Shown here: piece after piece, positions 40,701 to 52,135 of the stretch | Layout: each line of letters starts with the position of its first letter | Position numbering within the stretch: position 1 is the stretch's first letter | Source of the DNA: Leptodontidium sp. MPI-SDFR-AT-0119 | Lineage: Eukaryota; Ascomycota; Leotiomycetes; Helotiales; Leptodontidiaceae | Direction: 5' to 3' | Assembly: GCA_020726505.1 (NCBI GenBank) | Contig: JAHLEZ010000002.1 | Coordinates: 3,286,001-3,350,000, forward strand | Length of the DNA stretch: 64,000 bases | Notes under the pieces: generated by a model | Told to the model about the DNA's origin: nothing | The model's database searches: none | The model's input: the letters and a program-made list of their open reading frames with translations, nothing else | Position numbers and translations under genes: made by a program

Positions 40701-43700
40701 TCTCTATGTATGTCTTGGTGCCCTCGCTTCAGTATTGTAGGGTTGCCCCTAGGACAGGGTCGGCTGGTGATGAGCGAGAGGCTCGTGACGCATGGCGATA
40801 CTCGTCATTGATCAGAGTTACTAAATGTGTGAGAAGAACATCACGTTGTGCTTCGCCCAGAGGACGAGGACAAGACCCTGTTCGAAATATGTTCCGTGAG
40901 CAACCTATTCCTTAAGATTTCTAAAACCGGGGCATTTATGAGGTAAGTAGTTACCTTTAAGCTAAGCGACTAACATAAAGCTAAGTGAGATTCTTAACTG
41001 ATCTTTAATAATCCAAGTGTAGGGGTTCATCAACTAAGTACTCGAACGTTTTCTTGCCTTTGCTCCTCTTGCTTAAACGTATGCGGTGAACTCGACTAAC
41101 ATCCCTTTTTACTAGTAAGACCGAGTCTTGAGATAATCGTTTATAAGACGGCCGTAGTATTAATATTCTTATGTCTTCTTTATTAAACTAAGAATTAGAT
41201 CTATTTAACCGATCCCTTAATACGACTTAGTACTAGGTCGTCTTTGTCTAGCGTCTAGTAAGGGGCTAAGTGCGTATCCCACGCAGTCGAAAACGGTGCT
41301 TGTCTAAGATCTAAGGCTTTGCGGCTAATAAGATCTCGGTGACTTCCTTGTCTTTTAAGTCGTCCGCGTCGACGACCTCGACTAAGTCCTAATTACCCAC
41401 ATTTAGGTCTCCGAGCTCTTTTTTACTACTATATTGCGACGGCCCCCCCCTTTCCCCCTACCCTCTAACTCCTCAGTAACATTAGTATTATCGAAATCAT
41501 CGAAGCTTATACTTTCCTGTATTAAGTTCGCGTCTACTTGTGTTTTATTAATTTAGTATGTCGCAGACCCTAAATGACGTAAGGCTAGTATTAGACAGTA
41601 ATTCGTGTACGTATTTAACGAACCTTATAATGACTACTTACAATTATGTGAGGCTCTAAACACGTGTATATACTGAAAAAAAGGGAAGCTGACTCCCGCA
41701 AATAAGTTTAAACTAACTAATATTTAAGACAATTTTATATAATAAACATTTTCGTATCTTACGCATCCGTAAGTCTCTAGTAAGCTAAAGTCCTTGTTCA
41801 CACGCCAACGGCCCTTATACTAGGCTTTCGGCCTCGCTTCTAAGGCTTCCCCCTTTACTTCGTGAAGAAGTTCTCCTTTAGTGACTATAGAGTGTAGCCT
41901 AGGAATTACCCTTTTATCTCTGCCTAGGTCTTGTCGTCGTAGACTATCTTAACTAGTAGAATCTCTTGCCTTTTAGTTAGTTCCTTCCCTAGTCTCCGTA
42001 TTAAAATAATGTCAAAAGTAGTCTCTCGTGTCTATAAACAACGCATTATCTAACGCGGCAGCGGTGCCTAACGCGTTCTATAATTAAGAGGAGACAATTA
42101 AGAGTGTTCGCAGTCGAGGTTACTGTCTTGTCTCTACCCCTTGTACTAAAGAAGCGGCAGTAAATCTTAAGAAAATGTGAGACAATAGACGACTTTCGAC
42201 GCGACAGTCTTTAGCGTAAAATATCCGTGGATAGACATCTCTTTACTTTCTTACGTCCCGCTAGAAGAGGCTACTAAAGTAGCTTAGCGTGAAACGTTAA
42301 GGGGATAACTAGTAGGCCCTCCTGTATCGTTATATACCTGATCCTTTATCCGCTTAGCCTGTTTCTGAGAGTATAGCCGGCCACCTCTCGTAAGGCTAGT
42401 AAAGTCGCTTATGTTAACGTAATCTTCGTCGTCAAAATCATCGGCGCTTCTACCGTCTACTATTCTCTAGTCGGTATTATAGTGTTCTTATTCCTCGTCT
42501 AAGGCTATAATTTAAATACGTGACTTTAGTTCTTCTAGATCTGCGGATTTAGATGCGGCAGAAGCGGTACTAACAGTAGTAACCGCTCTAATAAGAACTA
42601 CCGTGCGTAGACGTTTACGGCGGTTATATCTATTAATACTACGGCGAAGTTACTTTAATAGTTAACTGTTCTTTAAGTCTAGTTAATAAGGCGACGCCGC
42701 CGCCGCCAAGGCGAGTAGTAAAGACTAAGTATTATTAGGCAGAGTATCCCGCAGCCTAGTAATATTATTATAAGAAAATAAATTCTTGTCAGAAGTAGCC
42801 GCTAAAGTTCGTCCTTTCGTAGAGTAAGAGTTAGCCTCGTCTCTCTTAGCGAAGACATTAAAACCCTCGCCCTCTAACTCCTCGGCAATATTAATATTGT
42901 CGAAATTACCGTGGCTCGTACTTCCTTATATAAGGTTAGTATTTACTTATATTTTACTGACTTAGTGTGTCGCGGACTTAGAGTTATATAAGGCTGACGT
43001 TAAATAAATAGCGGAGAGGCGAGGCTAAGGGTTATTAAATACGCCGTCGTGATTGTTTTAGTCGTTAAAATAGTCAGTGACAAAACGACTAGGACTAAGT
43101 ACCGCTCCCGAGTTAGAGCCAATGCCGCCGCCATCCGCCAGCTCACTGCCTGCCACGTATAGAGGGTTAAAAACGCTCTTAGCTCTGACGTCGACATTAA
43201 TATTACTATAGTCAGTCTTAAATTCAGCGCCCGCAGGTTTATTATTACTTAGTATAATCAGATCTGAGGTCGTATAAGTACTAAGTCCTGGACAAATTGA
43301 GACACAAGATACTCACCTTGACTACTTCCTACATTAGAGCAGCTTAAATCAGTAGGGCTGCCACCTCGACTTCTATTGTCGACTAATACAGTTATGCCAC
43401 TAGAGTTCAGGTTCGCGCTTACTAATATACTCTTCGGCTATGTACTTAATAAGACGTTATTTATATTAATAAAGTCGTCGTCGTCGACGCCGTTTAACTC
43501 CGCGCTCGCTAAGCTATTCTTCTACTATTTACTTAATAAGAGTTTCTCGATACTCGGTATATCGTCATTATCGCTATTTAAGGAGGTTTGTGCTGTCGAG
43601 TCTAATCTGTAACGTTAGAAGTAATAGTTATAACGGGAATCTAGGCACGTACCTTAGTCTTAAATAGTGTTATTTCTATAACACTAATCTAAGGAGTAGC

Positions 43701-44950
43701 TCTTCTTAAATAAATCGCTTATATCTCAAGATTAAGTCGGCTAACTTTTCAAAAGATAGTTTCGCTAATTAAATTATAATATAGTTTAGAAATTAAAACG
43801 AGATATAAGAGATAGTCGAGATATATTTAAAAATGTACTACTTAGTAAACAAGGAGGTTAACTACTTAAGGGCGTGAGGGGTTCAAGGAAGATAAAATTG
43901 TCTATAGCGCGTCGAGGTCCAAATGTTTAATCTAGCTCTAGAGGGGCAGATTCTGAGGTAAAAATACTTAAGTTTATATACGAAGAACGTCTACAGGTCC
44001 CTACTGTTAATTACGCTTTATAATATAACTAAATACACAAACATATACAGGAAACACGGCCCTAAACTTACTGTGCCGTCCTAAATATAACTTAGTCCTA
44101 CGTATAAAATCTCAGTCCCTTAAGGCTTTAGCTAAGACTTAGTGAGTATATAATCCCTAGTCTTCCTCGACTTCACCGAAGATCGAGAAATCAGCCGGTT
44201 ATCACTCTAATATTACTCAAAACTCAACTTATTACACCCTTCCGCTACACCCTAGAGCTATTTCCGCGTAACTAAGACTAAACGACCTTCTTATTAGAGA
44301 AGTGATATTCCGCGGTATAAATTATACTTTCCTTATTTTAGTGGCGCGTACACTCTTATTATAATAATAAGGGGCTTACGCTAAAGGATTCGCAGAAGAG
44401 CTCTCAAATTACTATATCTATCCTTTTAATATACAACCGCTGCGGATCGAGCTCTTCCGAGGTCGTATAACTTGCCTCCTCGTAATCTTCCACGTTAGCC
44501 TGCCTATTTATGATTTATTCTCCTAACGCCGTCGTTTCGTATTTAGTCCGTGGGATCCTTAGTAGAGGCTACGAAGTTGCCATTGTCATACAAATGATTA
44601 TCTGCTATAGCCTTATAAAAGGTACTCCCGCTATAAGCCCTCGTCACAGAATGTTCCTCCAATCGACTCCTCTCTCTAACGTTCGATTTTCAGCTGTTTC
44701 ACGGCATATAAGCACAGTAAGTCTTTGAACTCACTAAGGATATGATTATCGTTATGCCATCTTAATAAAGACTACGCCTGCTACGGAATCCCCGGCGGAG
44801 TAAGGCAAAGGCAAGCCGTGTCGTCGTAAGGCATTTCTCGGATTCGCTAGGTTATATCGTATAAAGGGAATGCCAAGGGCAGGCTTTTACTATCGCAGAT
44901 CACTGAGTAGCACTCTTGTGAGGATTACGATAGTACGACGGGGGAAGTGA
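40701..44950. other. RIP-degraded block with relic of a repeated Myb-like gene family
   Basis: No intact gene. On the minus strand about 43610-41700, stretches such as DNDDIPSIEKLLLS, NGVDDDDFININN, NINIAEELEGEGFNVFAKRD, GYFTLKTVASKVVYCLTFSQ (last residue a stop in the sequence) and KELTKRQEILLVKIVYDD can be read through stops. They suggest an acidic N-terminus, the same middle module and a SANT-like end as at 40.1-40.7 kb. The assignment is tentative. Confidence 0.4.
41461..43005. repeat. Pair of diverged direct repeats, about 136 bp (41461-41596 and 42870-43005)
   Basis: Both copies start CCTCTAACTCCTC(A/G)G(T/C)AA and run in parallel through TTAGTATTATCGAAAT / TTAATATTGTCGAAAT to GACCCTAAATGACGTAAGGC / GACTTAGAGTTATATAAGGC. 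The differences are mostly transitions. Confidence 0.65.
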
Positions 44951-46350
44951 GGAGCTAAGCTTGGCTTAGGCTCATATCTCGGCCAATACAACGCGAACTA
45001 AAGTAATAATCACCGGCTTGACAGTCATGAAAATCGATTCTAGAGTAGTCGATCGAGGATTCGGGCATCAAACAAGCTGTGCCGTCAAGATTTTCAGCTG
45101 CGGCGAGGCTGTCAGGGCGGGAAGGGTAGTTCAGAGTAGATCCAGATAAAGAGTCGACGGAGTATAACGAGACTAAAACAGCCGTCCGAGCAGGGACGGA
45201 GGGTAGCGCTGGTGAGGGGGCATTAGTAAGGGGGCACCTGCCTGATTAGTAATGCCGCAGGTTCAGAGACGCAAGAGGGGAGTCCAGCTCCTCCAGTTCC
45301 CTGTGCTATACACAATGCGCCACGGCGTAACAGATGGCATCCTTTATATCGTAACTTAATTGTGAGGCCTTTTTGCCATTAGGGATGTCCTACAGTAATA
45401 AGCAAGTTCAGACCAAGACTTACATAAAGCGGGGGTTCCAAGAATAAGACTTGCGCGCTGCTACTGCCTACAGTTAGTACTACAGCCGGGATCTCTGGCA
45501 TTCGGTTCCCAAGCAAGCACAAGTGAGACCGTTAAAAGGAGAGCCACGAGGGCAGGAGTAACAATCAATATAAGAAGCAAAAAGCGCCGTAGTCGATGGA
45601 AAAGGGACCGCCAGAAGAGAAGGGCGAGCGACTTCGGATTCGAGGGTTGCAGGTCACGGACCGGGAGACTTCTCGAGGTGGACTCCCTCATACGACACGG
45701 AGACGTCAGTCAGTGCGGTCAGGGTTGCCGGCTAGACGAAGTAGGAGTCTCATCGTGCTCGACTAGACTTCAGTGCCGCTACAGTAGGTTCAGTGGGCGA
45801 GGTAGAGAGGGGTGGGCGAGGCGCAAGGATGCAAGGCTGGGACAGGAGACGGAGGTGAGGCAGACCGCGCGTCGCGCAGCGCGCAGCGCGATTCGCGAGG
45901 TCGACGCTCTCCTATAACGCTGCATCGTCGGCCAGCTAAGCCATTGCTAGAATTCGTGCCATTCGTGGATGGGTCGAGCGGGCGGTCGTCGTGCTAAGGG
46001 AGGAGGATTGGACTAGGTGGGTTAGTGGACAGGAAAGGAGGCAGCAGGGAAGTACGGCCGAGATTGAGACCGCGGCGAGGCAGACTAGGGGGTTACGGGG
46101 GCCAGGAAGAAGGGAGTCGAAGTGGGAGCGTGAAGATAGTAAAGATGGGAGAGTTAAGAGGGACGGCGATAGGGAGGTAGTGCGGTTCTTATACAGGACG
46201 TTAGCAAAGCAGCGCCGCCCCGAAGCGAGCCCGCCTTGCCGGAAGTAGTGGCGCTAAACCTAGATAGGCGTACACCATCCCGCATACAGCCCCGCCAAAC
46301 CAGATCGAGGCGACCCCCCCGTTTTCCGCGCCCCGCTAACCGTCTCATCG
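44951..46350. other. GC-richer unassigned stretch with Arg/Glu-rich open frames
   Basis: GC content is clearly higher than on both sides. Plus-strand frames around 45680-46250 encode Arg/Glu/Gly-rich peptide (ERRQQGSTAEIETAARQTRG, REVVRFLYRTLAKQRR) with few stops. I recognise no family. It may be the non-RIP-altered remnant of a gene or element. Confidence 0.3.
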
Positions 46351-47049
46351 TATACTAATTTATTTATTAATCGTTTCTAATATATAATTAGAACTAAGGA
46401 TGTAATTAAGTGGCGATATATTTTACCTCACAAATACTTTACTTCTAATGAAGTGAAACTATTTAGATTATTCCTTAAACTTTATTTAGGGGATAAGTTT
46501 ATACTTCCGGGACTTATAGCTTAGTAAGAGGTTAAGGGGGGTAATAATTATATAGAGACTACTAGTTTTTATTGCCCTGAGGGACTAATTACTTGTTATT
46601 AAGTTGTAAAGGATCTAATATTTGGCGAAGGTTTGCTTATAGTGGAGGTTTAAGATAATATTATTATAAATGACTTAAAGTTAAGGGTGTATATTATTTA
46701 AGGTCTTTCTTCTTTTTAAAGAAGATACTTGTTTTTCTTCTTTTTATATTTATAAAAAGGGGTTTTTATAGTAAATGAGAAAATGAATTCTAATTTGCGA
46801 CTTTCGTTTTCTTTTACTAATATTTTTACTAATCTTATATAGATATATAATATCTAAAATATATTATTATAAAATAAAATAAAGTATATATAAATTTAAG
46901 GAGTTTATTAGCTTTTAAGGAGAGGGAAATAAATTACTAAGAAATCGTTACTATAATAACGTAAATTAATAATATTAAAACATTTAATAAATTTTATTCT
47001 TCTTTTTCTTTTTCTTTTTTTCCTTATTAAATAAGATGCCACCTTAATT
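46351..47049. other. AT-rich non-coding sequence before hAT copy 2
   Basis: Very AT-rich with no gene-like frame. It contains one of the paired ACTAAT motifs (about 46815) at what may be an intron end. Confidence 0.4.
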
Positions 47050-49560
47050 GTCCCCTGATTCTAAAAAGAATCTATCTCTTCGTGAAAATATTTGTAATTC
47101 TAATAATTTTACTTTCGCGCCACGTACCTTATTTAGTCATTATATATTAATCTCTTCTTTATAATAAGACGACGACCCTTTCGCCGATCCCGCACTAGTA
47201 CCCGAACCGGAGTTATATCGTTCTCGCCTTTCTTCCCTAAGAACTTCTTTATTAACTACTAGTGGCCCTTTTAATAAATATTAAATATAGCAAAATTATA
47301 AAGTAACTAAGTTTATAGATTAGTGGAAGTAAAGTAATTGGGTTACTTTAATTACTAGAGAAGGGAATAGTTAGACAAAAATCAAGTAAATTAAGGAAAG
47401 GAAGGCTAAGGTTTAATAACACTTTAATTAAGTAGCTTATAAATATATTAGAAAGCCAGCTATTATTTGTAAAACTTGTAACTTTACTCTTACTTATCTT
47501 TATATTAAGTAAAGTAAGACAAAAAGTATAGCTATATATATCGCTTTAGATGGCTATAAGAGGGAAAAGCTTAGACGTAATTAAAGAAGTATAAAGTAAG
47601 ATCAAATTAATTTTGATATTAACCTAAAAAAGGTATATTATAAGATTAGTAAAAAAATTAATAACTAATTATTATTAGAAAGTACTAAATCAAACTTTAG
47701 ACGAAATAAAGAAGCTTTTTACACGACAATGTCTTCGTACAATTGTTTTATTACGAGTACTATTTCGAGTAGTCGAAGACGAAGAATAATAAAAGCTTTG
47801 CACAATTTAAAATCTTCTATTAAAACTACTATTTATAACAAAGGTCTAAAAAGAACTTGACCTAGAGGTTTAAGAAGTTCGAGAATTATTACTTAAAGAT
47901 CTTCTAAAGGATAAGAAGATTGCAATTTCTCTTAATTATTAGTCTAATATAAGACAAATGTCATTTATATATATCCTTAGCTCATTTATTATTAATTCGC
48001 TAAGAAGATAAGTCTTAAAGTAAGTTATATTAGTATTTATATATCTTAAGAGTTATTATACTAAAAAAGACTTAGGTCGGAAAGTCAATAAAGTTTTATA
48101 TAACTTAAACCTCTAAAATCGTGTATACGTTATTATATTAAATAATATATTTAAGAATAGGGTCCTTATTAAAGAGTTTTATCTTCTTCTTAAAGAAGCG
48201 TTTAAAAGTAAATACTTCTTAGGAGGTCGAGTTATATAAGTACTATGTATTATATATATAATACAACTTATATTAAAAGTATTTCTAAGACCTCGTCTTA
48301 GTCTATTAAATAAGACGCTTGCTCGAAATTGGGATGTTATAATAGAGTTCCTAGAGATAAAAAGAATTAAAGTGGAAAATAGATAAGGGATTTTTAATCT
48401 TCTTGTAATCGTAAGTACAAAATTCTTTTTTATTAATTTTTTTACTAATCAAATTATAGGTTCGAAAGTTTGTTCTTTTTATAATATTAAGTTAATAACG
48501 CCGCACTATATTTTAATCTATATATAACTCGTTTATTATAGCTAAAGATCTAGATATTCCTAAGCTCTTAGAGCTTATCTTAGACGTCAAAACTCGATAG
48601 GATTCTATATACTATATATTAACTCGATTCTTAAAATTACGAAAAGTAATTAATCGGCATTGTTCTGAGTATTACGAAGTAAGGATTTTCAAGTTATTTG
48701 ACTTGAAATAGATGTAAATAGAATAGACTTAGGATATTCTTCGCTTATTTTAGATGTTAATTATAAAGATAAGAGTAACTAAAACTCTTACAATTTAATA
48801 TACATTTTAACTATTCGATTAGTTATATAAGCGTCTTGAAGAAGCACATTGACGTATTCGCGGATCTGAACTAGTGTAGTCTATAATACTTTTAGCTTAG
48901 AAGCTTGAACTTATGAAAGGGATTTCCGCTGTAATAGTAAAACTTAATAAATACTTTAAGTAGATCTATACTATGTAACTAAATATCTTCGTTATTGTTA
49001 GAATTTTGAACCTAAATCTTAAATTAAACGTGTTTGACTCTAATTATTCTTAGTTACTTCTTATCTAAAGTAGAGATTAGAAAATATACTTCTAATAATA
49101 ATTCGAGGAAGTATATCTTTAGGATTATTAGTCGACAAGTTTAATTCAAGAGAACCTTTTTATTATAATTAGGCGAAAGAAAGATCCTTTAAAATAAATC
49201 TTATTATAAAGGATAGTTAGTAGATTATTATCTCTAGAAGATATAACACTTAAGTAATAAGGAAGTAATACACATGAGATTGAACGGTATTTTAATATAC
49301 GTAAGTCTCTTTTAAATCTTTATTAATTTTTTTACTAATTGTTTATTAAGCTGCGAATAATATGCCTATCTTGGATTTCTAGCGTTTAATAGAAACATCT
49401 CTCCTTAGATTATTACGAATAACACGCGATTTGCTTTATACCCCTATTGTAAGTACTAGAGTCGAACGAGTATTTAATCTTACTCGTGATATTTGTTATT
49501 ATTGACGTAGTTAACTTAAATTAAACACAATCTCTTAATTAATATTTCTTCTTTTTTAAT
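47050..49560 (+). pseudogene. Second hAT transposase relic, heavily RIP-degraded
   Basis: Read through stops: a BED-type finger at about 47270-47530 (YIRKPAIICKTCNFTLTYLY), VKTR-stop-DSIYYILTRFL at about 48586 (normally TRWNSTY), and the dimerisation domain at about 49390-49530 (PIVSTRVERVFNLTRDICYY). The stop before DSIYYI is TAG for TGG. At least two introns keep GT...AG and a branch-like ACTAAT (48411-48459, 49301-49350). It differs in sequence from hAT copy 1, so it is a separate family. Confidence 0.8.
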
Positions 49561-51126
49561 AATAAGAAGCGCGATTAGTAGTTAAGATAGAAACTAGCCT
49601 TTTTACTAATATTACTCTTACATTCGAAGATCTATTACAAACGAAAGTATAAACACAATTAGATTAATTACATAAAGATTATAATTAATAAGTAAATGAG
49701 GTGTTTATTTAATATTAAGATTATTAATATATTCCTAATATAAATAAGTTATAGTAAGGTCGCTTTTATATAACGCGAATAATAACCTAAGATTAGCGTG
49801 TTACTTATTGTATATACTTAATTCAACTATAAGCTTAAAACTAAGATAAAGAAAATAGTAAATATAATTCCTTGATTTACTAATTTTTTTACTAATCTAA
49901 TTAATTAAATAGTTGATAAGGATAATAGTAAAAGTAGTAATACTTTATATTAAAGTGGATTAAATAATAAAGAAGGTACTTACACTTCCTCGAATTACTA
50001 ATAAATTTACTAATCCCTTAGTTTATCTTACCGCACTTATTAAGATTCGAAATATCAAGGATTTCAAAAACTACGTCGACTTAATTTATATTACTTAGAG
50101 ACATGTCACTTTAATAGGGAAAGAATTTCCTACTCTTGTAATTCTTAGACATCTTTATTCTATTTAAAAATATAATAATAACTTAGACTAAGAATATAAA
50201 TTCGAAGAAACAATAGACGTATATAAATTCCTTCGTAGTAATAATTAAAAGGCTATTAAGTTTAAGAGAAATATTATTAAAGTAAAACAAGAATACGTTC
50301 GAGATCGAGGAACCGCTGGGATTATTGTGGAATCGGGGGATTTAGTAGCACAATAGCTCTTTATATATATTATTATATTAAAGCCCTTTTATTTCTTCTT
50401 TGGCCCGCCCCCTTAAGGCTATAACCTAGACGAGAAGTAATAGTAAGATCTTATTATATAATAATAGTTACGGCGACAAAACGATTAGTCTAATACTATA
50501 GATTAGTTTTAGACAATTATACTTAGCCTTATACGATTATCACCCCTTGAGCTATTTAGAAGATCTATACAAGCTTTATTATTAAACGTTACTTCCGAAT
50601 TAAGTATAATAAATAATATACTTAAATTACTGTCTTTATTTGTTATTAATACTAAAACCCCTTAATTAGAACTTCCACGTCATCGCCGCGCTTTTCGATC
50701 TCCTTTAGAATTATTACTTTATAGTAATTACGTAATTAAAAATACGGCAAAAGTACGAAAACGATTGTTCGTAGATCTTCTTAGTATACGTCGTCATAAA
50801 GATACTCGTCTTTAAGGGTCACCTTTAAAGAAGAATAATTCGATAACTCACAAAAGAAAAGGTTTAAAGTAAAGTATCTTAAGAAGCCTAAAAAGAGAGG
50901 GAATATAAATAGGTAAAGAACTATAATCCGGGCTATTAATCGAGATATACAAGTCACTCTAAGGACTTTTTACTATAGTAAGTAATATAGTAATTAGGTT
51001 AAGATTTATTTTCTTTGTTATTAATTACGTTAAAACGATTAGTAAAAAAATTAGTAAATCAATTTCTTGTCAAAATTTCTAAATTAAGCGACCTAACAAA
51101 TTCAATACTATAGACTTACTTTTATT
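49561..51126. other. AT-rich degraded sequence downstream of hAT copy 2
   Basis: Two more intron-like segments (49858-49912 and about 49977-50021) with ACTAAT branch sites sit on the plus strand. After them a broken frame (KEFPTLVILRHLYSI, VKQEYVRDRGTAGIIVESGD) runs to about 50350, so a second gene or a C-terminal extension was once present. From 50350 onward nothing coding is seen. Confidence 0.4.
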
Positions 51127-51242
51127 AGGTCCCTAATAGGTACCTATGGGTTAGGTTGACCTCGACCTTAACCCACTTAATCACGTGAGCCCAACCCAAA
51201 CCTAACCCATGGGTTGGGTGGGTTGGGTATCCAATAGGTTGC
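51127..51242. repeat. GGGTTGGGT-type palindromic repeat cluster
   Basis: CCTAATAGGTACCTATGGGT on the left and GGGTTGGGTATCCAATAGG on the right are imperfect inverted copies around a centre containing CACGTG, with several AACCCA/TGGGTT units in both orientations. This kind of array is seen at ends of some hAT-type elements, but no partner end was found. Confidence 0.55.
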
Positions 51243-51504
51243 CAAGAAAAAAAACGCAGCCTAATTCTGATTTAATTTTAGCTGGGATCAAAGGGTTTAC
51301 ATTTGAAAGTTCCGGCCGTAAAGTATCATTTTGTGGAGGCTCTCCATCTTCATCGTTTTGAATTGATGTAACAACGGAATCATAGTCCTCAAAAACGTAG
51401 GCATTTGCACTACTCCACATGACCCTACCTCGTGTGAAGCATTTTTGCGACCTAAGTCGAGAGGAAGTTGCAGAATCACTTGATAAACACGTGATATTTA
51501 GCAT
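51202..51504 (-). CDS. Hypothetical open frame, possible tail of a hAT transposase
   Basis: A 100-codon frame with TRGRVMWSSANAYVFEDYDS followed by an acidic stretch (NDEDGEPPQND) ends within the GGGTTGGGT repeat cluster. The first motif vaguely resembles the segment after a hAT dimerisation domain. No other support exists; it could be chance. Confidence 0.25.
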   Translation of the reverse strand: MLNITCLSSDSATSSRLRSQKCFTRGRVMWSSANAYVFEDYDSVVTSIQNDEDGEPPQNDTLRPELSNVNPLIPAKIKSELGCVFFLGNLLDTQPTQPMG

Positions 51505-52135
51505 CTAGAAACTCGGTCAAACATTGGAAAAGGAAATGTCGAAGCAGATCGCTTAAACTCGCTTAAGTTCTTTCGAGAAGCTATTGTAATTAATTTCCCT
51601 AGCAAGCCTCTTGTTAATCTCCAACCTAATTCTACCTTAATTAGTAGTAACGAAGGGCACAGGTCTCATGCAAATCCGTCCATAGCTTTGAGGAATCTAC
51701 GTATCACAATGCCATTTGCTCTGCGATTTCGATGCATTTCTTATACACATTCTCTTTATTTGCTAAAGCTGACTTTCTCATTACATAGAAGATACTTTAA
51801 AGAGGAATAAAAGATAACTAAGTGCATACAAGGGTATCGGCGACCAGAAAGAGCTTAGCCCCCAAGAATATGTGGCTTAAGGCTGAGCGATACCTGACCA
51901 GCCCCCAATTTCTCAACCTTCTTTTGCTTACATTTTTCAATCGTAAATTTCTGTGCCCTTCAAACATTTTCTTTCCTATTCTCCATTGACGAAGGGGGAA
52001 AACCCCATCTCAAGCAGCACGGTGAAGACTTACCTTGTCACGATCTCCACGTAGCCCGCTCTGACAACGCAACACAGAATAAGCGACCAGCAGGCAGCCC
52101 ACTTTCCAGCTTACTTATCCCCTTCTGGCTACAAA
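51505..52135. promoter_or_regulatory. Upstream region of the HET-domain gene
   Basis: GC content recovers here. No gene is visible. The promoter of the HET-domain gene should lie in the right part; no certain TATA box was found. Confidence 0.4.
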
